The notes beneath the pieces were generated by a model. That model was not told the DNA's origin, did no database searches, and was given only the letters and a program-made list of their open reading frames with translations. 64,000 nucleotides of DNA from Cognatiluteimonas weifangensis (GTDB taxonomy: Bacteria; Pseudomonadota; Gammaproteobacteria; Xanthomonadales; Xanthomonadaceae): contig NZ_QVPD01000008.1 in assembly GCF_003416885.1 (NCBI RefSeq), positions 1 to 64,000 of the forward strand. The letters are read 5' to 3'. Shown here one piece after another: positions 58,463-64,000 of this stretch; within the stretch, counting starts at the first letter, position 1; each line of letters opens with the position of its first letter. The position numbers were made by a program, and so were the translations under genes.

Positions 58463-61400
58463 ATGCGCCTGTCCACGATCAAGCTGTCCGGTTTCAAGTC
58501 CTTCGTCGATCCGACCACGCTGCACTTGCCGACCAACATGACCGGCATCGTCGGTCCCAACGGCTGCGGCAAGTCCAACATCATCGACGCGATCCGCTGG
58601 GTGATGGGCGAGAGCGCGGCCAGTCGCCTGCGCGGCGATTCGCTCACCGACGTGATCTTTTCCGGCTCGTCGGCGCGCAAGCCGGTGTCGCAGGCGACGG
58701 TCGAGCTGATCTTCGACAACTCCGACCACACCATCACCGGCGAGTACGGCGCCTTCGACGAGATCTCGGTCAAGCGCAGCGTCGGCCGCGACGGCCAGTC
58801 CAGCTATTCCCTCAACGGCGGCAAATGCCGCCGCCGCGACATCACCGACCTGTTCCTGGGCACCGGCCTGGGCCCGCGCAGCTACTCGATCATCGAGCAG
58901 GGCATGATCAGCCAGATCATCGAGGCCCGGCCCGAGGATCTGCGCGTGTACCTGGAGGAAGCCGCCGGCATCTCCAAGTACAAGGAGCGCCGGCGCGAGA
59001 CCGAGAGCCGGATCCGGCACACCCGCGAGAACCTCGACCGCCTCACCGACCTGCGCGAGGAAGTCGGCAAGCAGCTCGAGCACCTCAAGCGCCAGGCGCG
59101 CCAGGCCGAGCAGTACCAGACGATCCAGGCCGAGCGCCGGGTCAAGGACGCGCAGTGGAAGGCGCTGGAGTTCCGCGGCCTCGACGCGCAGTTGCAGACC
59201 TTGCGCGAGGCGATGGCACAGGACGAGACCCGGCTGCAGCAACTGGTCGCCGAGCAGCGCGAGGCCGAACGCAGGATCGAGGAGGACCGCGGCCGCCGCG
59301 AGCAGGCCAGCGAAGCGCTGAACCGGGCGCAGGCCGAGGTCTACCAGGTTGGCGGCACGCTGGCGCGGATCGAGCAGCAGATCGCGCACCAGCGCGAGCT
59401 GGCGCAGCGGCTGCAGCGCGCGCGCGAGGAGGCGCAGGCGCAGCTGGCCGAGATCGGCACCCACATCAGCGGCGACGAGGCGCGGCTGGCCGCATTGCGC
59501 GAGGCGGTCGCCCAGGCCGAACCGGAACTGGCCCGACTGCAGGCGCACGACCAGGCCGCCCAGGACGCGTTGCGCGAGGCCGAGATGCGGCTGGCGGACT
59601 GGCAGCAACGCTGGGACGCACACACCCGGGCGCAGGCCGAAGCTGCGCGCGCCGGCGACGTCGAGCGCACCCGGGTCGATTATCTCGACCGCCAGGCGCT
59701 GGACGCCGAGCGCCGCCGCGAGCAGCTCGCCGGCGAACGCAGCGGCCTGGACCTGGCCGCCCTGGCCGAGGCCTTCGCCGCCATCCAGACGCAGCACGAC
59801 GCGCAGAAGGCCGCGCTCGACGGCCTGGCCGCCGAGGTCGAGAGCCGCAAGCTCGCGCTGACGGCCTTGCAGGATCAGCAGCGCAGCGCGCAGTCGGAAC
59901 TGGCCGAAGTGCGCAAACAGGCGCAGGAGAAACGTGGCCGCCTGGCCTCGCTGGAAACCCTGCAGCATGCCGCGCTCGGGCAGGAACAGGGCGCCGCGGT
60001 GGCATGGCTGCGCCAGCGTGGGCTGGATTCGGCCGCGCGCGTGGGCGAGACGCTGGTGGTCGAGCCGGGCTGGGAGAACGCGGTCGAGGCCGCGCTCGGA
60101 CAGCTGATCGAAGGCGTGCTGGTGGAGGCGCCGGAAACGCTGGTCGACGCGCTGGGCGAACTCGGCGAAGGTCGGCTGACGCTGGTCGCGCCGCAGACCG
60201 CGGACATCGCGGCCGCTCCGACCTCGCTGGCGGCCAAGGTGCGGGGACCGGCCGCCATCCTCCGCATCCTGGCCCGACTGCACGCCGCCGAAACCCTCGC
60301 CGACGCGCGCGCGCTGCTGTCGCGGCTGGGGGAAGGCGAGTCGGTCATCACCCGCCACGGCGAGCGTCTCGGCGCGGGCTGGGTGCGGGTGCTGCGCTCC
60401 GGCGCCGCCAAGCAGGGCGCGCTGCTGCGCGAACGCGAGATCCAGGCGCTGCGCGGCGAGATCAAGGACCTGCAGCAGCGCGAGACCGAACTCGAGCGCG
60501 GCCTGGCCGCCTGGCGCGACCGCGCGCTGGTCGCCGAACAGCAGCGCGAGGACGCGCAACGTGCGCTGTACCTCGCCCACCGCGGCGTCTCGGAACTCGC
60601 CGGCCAGCTGCAGAGCCAGCAGGGCCGGCTGGATTCGGCGCGCGGCCGGATCGAGAAGATCGACGCCGATACCGCGCAACTGCTGGAAACCCTGGACGCC
60701 AGCCGCGGCCAGGCGCGCGAAGCGCGCGCCCGGCTGGAACAGGCGGTGGCCAGCATGGCCGAGCTGGAAACCGCGCGGCGCACGCTGGATACCGAACGTG
60801 CCAGCCTGCATGCGGCCCGCGATGCCGCCCGTACCGCCGCGCGCGAGGCGGCCGCCGCTACCCACGCGCTGGCGTTGACGGTACAGACCCAGCGCGCGCA
60901 ACTGGCGGCCCTGACGCAGGCGCTGGAGCGCATGGGTGGCCAGCGCGGCCAGCTCGACGCCCGCCTGGGCGAGCTCGCCGCGCAGCTGGCCGACGGCGAT
61001 TCGCCGGTGATGGCGCTGGAAGCCGAACGCCAGGCGGCGCTGGAAGAACGCGTCCGCGCCGAGAAGGCGCTGGCCGCCGCGCGCGCGGCGCTGGAAGGTG
61101 TCGACGACGCGCTGCGCGGGTACGAACAGACCCGGCATCAGCGCGACGAGCAGGCGCTGGCGCAGCGCGAGAAGATCGGCCAGCGCAAGCTCGACCAGCA
61201 GGCGCTGGCGATCAAGGCCGGGCAGCTGTCGGGCGCCGTGGTCGAGGCCGGCTTCGTCCTTGCCGAGGTGCTCGACACGCTGCCGGAAGGCGCCGACGTC
61301 GCCGCCTGGGAAAAAGCCGTCGCCGACTTCGACGCCAGGCTGCGACGGCTGGAGCCGGTCAACCTGGCCGCGATCGCCGAGCACGCCGAGGCCGCGCAGC

Positions 61401-61966
61401 GCAAGGAATACCTCGACGCGCAGGACGCCGACCTGACCGCCGCGCTGGAAACGCTGGAGGACGCGATCCGCAAGATCGACCGCGAGACCCGCGGCCGCTT
61501 CAAGGACACCTTCGACCGCGTCAACGCCGGCGTGCAGGAGCTGTACCCGCGCCTGTTCGGCGGCGGCCACGCCTACCTGGAACTCACCGGCGAGGACCTG
61601 CTGGATACCGGCGTCGCGATCATGGCGCGGCCGCCCGGCAAGCGCGTGTCCAACATCTCGCTGCTGTCCGGCGGCGAAAAGGCGATGACCGCGGTGGCGC
61701 TGGTGTTCGCGATCTTCCGCCTGAACCCGGCGCCGTTCTGCCTGCTGGACGAGGTCGACGCGCCGCTGGACGAAGCCAACGTCGGCCGCTTCACCGCGAT
61801 GGTCGCCGAGATGAGCGAGCAGGTGCAGTTCCTGTTCGTCACCCACAACAAGTCGACGATGGAAGCCGCGCAGCAGCTGTCCGGCGTTACCATGCGCGAG
61901 CCCGGCGTCAGCCGCCTGGTCTCGGTCGACCTCGCCGAGGCCGCACGCCTGGCCGGCGCCGCCTGA
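58463..61966 (+). CDS. smc: Chromosome segregation protein SMC
   Basis: 1167-residue condensin ATPase. N-terminal head: MRLSTIKLSGFKSFVDPTTL with Walker A GPNGCGKS at 31-38 and the DVIFSGS segment. Two long coiled coils flank a hinge at about 510-640. The C-terminal head has signature LLSGGEKAM starting at residue 1067 and Walker B PFCLLDEVDAPLDEANV. ATG 58463 is preferred to 58439 because the protein then begins at the conserved MRL. Its partners scpA and scpB are encoded 4.4 kb upstream on the other strand. zipA follows after 27 bp. Confidence 0.97.
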   Translation: MRLSTIKLSGFKSFVDPTTLHLPTNMTGIVGPNGCGKSNIIDAIRWVMGESAASRLRGDSLTDVIFSGSSARKPVSQATVELIFDNSDHTITGEYGAFDEISVKRSVGRDGQSSYSLNGGKCRRRDITDLFLGTGLGPRSYSIIEQGMISQIIEARPEDLRVYLEEAAGISKYKERRRETESRIRHTRENLDRLTDLREEVGKQLEHLKRQARQAEQYQTIQAERRVKDAQWKALEFRGLDAQLQTLREAMAQDETRLQQLVAEQREAERRIEEDRGRREQASEALNRAQAEVYQVGGTLARIEQQIAHQRELAQRLQRAREEAQAQLAEIGTHISGDEARLAALREAVAQAEPELARLQAHDQAAQDALREAEMRLADWQQRWDAHTRAQAEAARAGDVERTRVDYLDRQALDAERRREQLAGERSGLDLAALAEAFAAIQTQHDAQKAALDGLAAEVESRKLALTALQDQQRSAQSELAEVRKQAQEKRGRLASLETLQHAALGQEQGAAVAWLRQRGLDSAARVGETLVVEPGWENAVEAALGQLIEGVLVEAPETLVDALGELGEGRLTLVAPQTADIAAAPTSLAAKVRGPAAILRILARLHAAETLADARALLSRLGEGESVITRHGERLGAGWVRVLRSGAAKQGALLREREIQALRGEIKDLQQRETELERGLAAWRDRALVAEQQREDAQRALYLAHRGVSELAGQLQSQQGRLDSARGRIEKIDADTAQLLETLDASRGQAREARARLEQAVASMAELETARRTLDTERASLHAARDAARTAAREAAAATHALALTVQTQRAQLAALTQALERMGGQRGQLDARLGELAAQLADGDSPVMALEAERQAALEERVRAEKALAAARAALEGVDDALRGYEQTRHQRDEQALAQREKIGQRKLDQQALAIKAGQLSGAVVEAGFVLAEVLDTLPEGADVAAWEKAVADFDARLRRLEPVNLAAIAEHAEAAQRKEYLDAQDADLTAALETLEDAIRKIDRETRGRFKDTFDRVNAGVQELYPRLFGGGHAYLELTGEDLLDTGVAIMARPPGKRVSNISLLSGGEKAMTAVALVFAIFRLNPAPFCLLDEVDAPLDEANVGRFTAMVAEMSEQVQFLFVTHNKSTMEAAQQLSGVTMREPGVSRLVSVDLAEAARLAGAA

Positions 61967-61993
61967 CGGACCGGACGCAGAGGAGACGTAACG

Positions 61994-62719
61994 ATGACCG
62001 ACGTGTGGATGCTGCGTACCGGGATCCTGATCGCCGGCCTGTTGCTGATCGCCGCGATCTACTTCTTCGGCCGCCCGCGCAAGGCGGGGCAGGGACGCCG
62101 CGTGGAGGGCGGCCGCGGCGACGAGGGGCGGCGGGTCGAGCCGACCCTGGGCGAACAGCTGGAACGCGGCCTCGCCGGCGATGCGGCGCAAGGCGAGGCG
62201 GTGCAGGCGGAAATGGAACTGGCGGACGCGGCGCCGGGCAGCGACCTGGGGCGCCGCACCAGCGAGGAATTCGACAAGATCGTCACCCTGTACATCGCCG
62301 CGCGCGCGGGCCAGGTGCTGCGTGGTCCCGACATCGTGGTGGCCGCGGAGAAGACCGGCCTGACCTACGGCCACATGAACGTGTTCCACCGCCTGGTCGA
62401 CGGCCGTCCCGAACGCGGGCCGATCTTCAGCGTCGCCAACATCATGAAGCCGGGCAGTTTCGACATGGCCACGATCCAGGCGCTGGAGACGCCGGCGATC
62501 GCCTTCTTCCTGACCCTGCCGGCGCCGGTGCCGGCGCTGGACGCCTGGGAGATGATGCTGCCCACCGCCGAGCGCATGACCGAGTTGCTGGACGGCGTGC
62601 TGCTGGACGAGCAGCGCAACGCGATCGGCCGCCAGCGCATCCAGTACCTGCGCGACGAGCTGCGCGCCTACGACCGCCAGCACGAGGCGCCGCCGCTCAC
62701 CCGCCCGCCGCGCTGGTAG
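61994..62719 (+). CDS. zipA: Cell division protein ZipA
   Basis: 241-residue bitopic protein anchoring FtsZ to the membrane. N-terminal helix MLRTGILIAGLLLIAAIYFFGR at about 6-27, a short charged linker (about 30-95, shorter than the Pro/Gln-rich linker of E. coli), then the FtsZ-binding domain (about 95-230; IVTLYIAARAGQVLRGPDIVVAAEKTGLTYGHMNVFHR, SVANIMKPGSFD). The GAGACG before ATG 61994 is a weak ribosome binding site. Order smc-zipA-ligA is conserved in gammaproteobacteria. Confidence 0.94.
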   Translation: MTDVWMLRTGILIAGLLLIAAIYFFGRPRKAGQGRRVEGGRGDEGRRVEPTLGEQLERGLAGDAAQGEAVQAEMELADAAPGSDLGRRTSEEFDKIVTLYIAARAGQVLRGPDIVVAAEKTGLTYGHMNVFHRLVDGRPERGPIFSVANIMKPGSFDMATIQALETPAIAFFLTLPAPVPALDAWEMMLPTAERMTELLDGVLLDEQRNAIGRQRIQYLRDELRAYDRQHEAPPLTRPPRW

Positions 62720-62740
62720 CCCGCGCCTCGGCTTCATTCC

Positions 62741-64000
<1,260 letters not shown>

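Overview
The window is GC-rich (mostly about 70% by eye) chromosome. Gene content and protein features point to a Xanthomonadaceae gammaproteobacterium of the Lysobacter/Luteimonas type: a TonB-dependent receptor, an SSS-type hybrid sensor kinase, a class III PhaEC polyhydroxyalkanoate synthase, a gspC-N secretion operon, a system I cytochrome c operon, scpA-scpB-rluB, smc-zipA-ligA and many dispersed palindromic repeats. Genus is an inference from gene style only.

Layout. 1-358: dispersed repeats. 359-5534: DNA polymerase IV, a GntP-type permease and a divergent TonB-dependent receptor. 5637-13403: a hybrid sensor kinase and a LuxR-type response regulator that face each other, separated by a lower-GC insert (about 8964-12743) carrying a catalytically dead prokaryotic Argonaute and an overlapping PD-(D/E)XK nuclease. 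This is the best candidate for an immune system in the window. 13463-19515: poly-3-hydroxybutyrate genes (3HB dehydrogenase, oligomer hydrolase, PhaE, PhaC) with pssA among them. 19703-20367: a PspC-domain protein and a small membrane protein.

20368-23450 is a mosaic island next to tRNA-Leu(CAA). It holds a candidate structured RNA, a dispersed repeat that is an inverted near-copy of bases 1-108, a terminase-like gene fragment, an AT-rich block with two parS-like palindromes, an unknown winged-helix-like protein, two perfect inverted repeats, a DUF1508 protein, a small unknown protein and a CsrA paralogue. 23613-26028: a SufR-like regulator divergent from a di-heme cytochrome lipoprotein.

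26327-37254 is a compact type II secretion operon, gspC to gspN, with most genes overlapping by a few bases. 37260-39093: cysteine dioxygenase and a MetX-family acyltransferase. 39284-47480 (minus) is the cytochrome c maturation operon: DUF3293 gene, ccmA, ccmB, then an azurin gene with its own FNR/Anr-like promoter, then ccmC, D, E, F, G, H, I.

47540-49679: a methionine/glutamine-type aminotransferase and an omega-amidase, probably a transamination-deamidation pair. 49805-54055 (minus): an EEP-family hydrolase, rluB with a very long Gly/Arg/Pro tail, scpB and scpA. 54427-57937: YciI, BolA, a LacI-type regulator, then convergent 6-phosphogluconolactonase and glucokinase. 58463-64000: smc, zipA and a ligA truncated by the window edge.

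A recurrent promoter feature is a -10 of the form TAGNNT (often GCTAGNNT). For dinB, the oligomer hydrolase and cysteine dioxygenase it lies exactly where transcription would begin on the start codon, and for metX one base off, suggesting leaderless messages.
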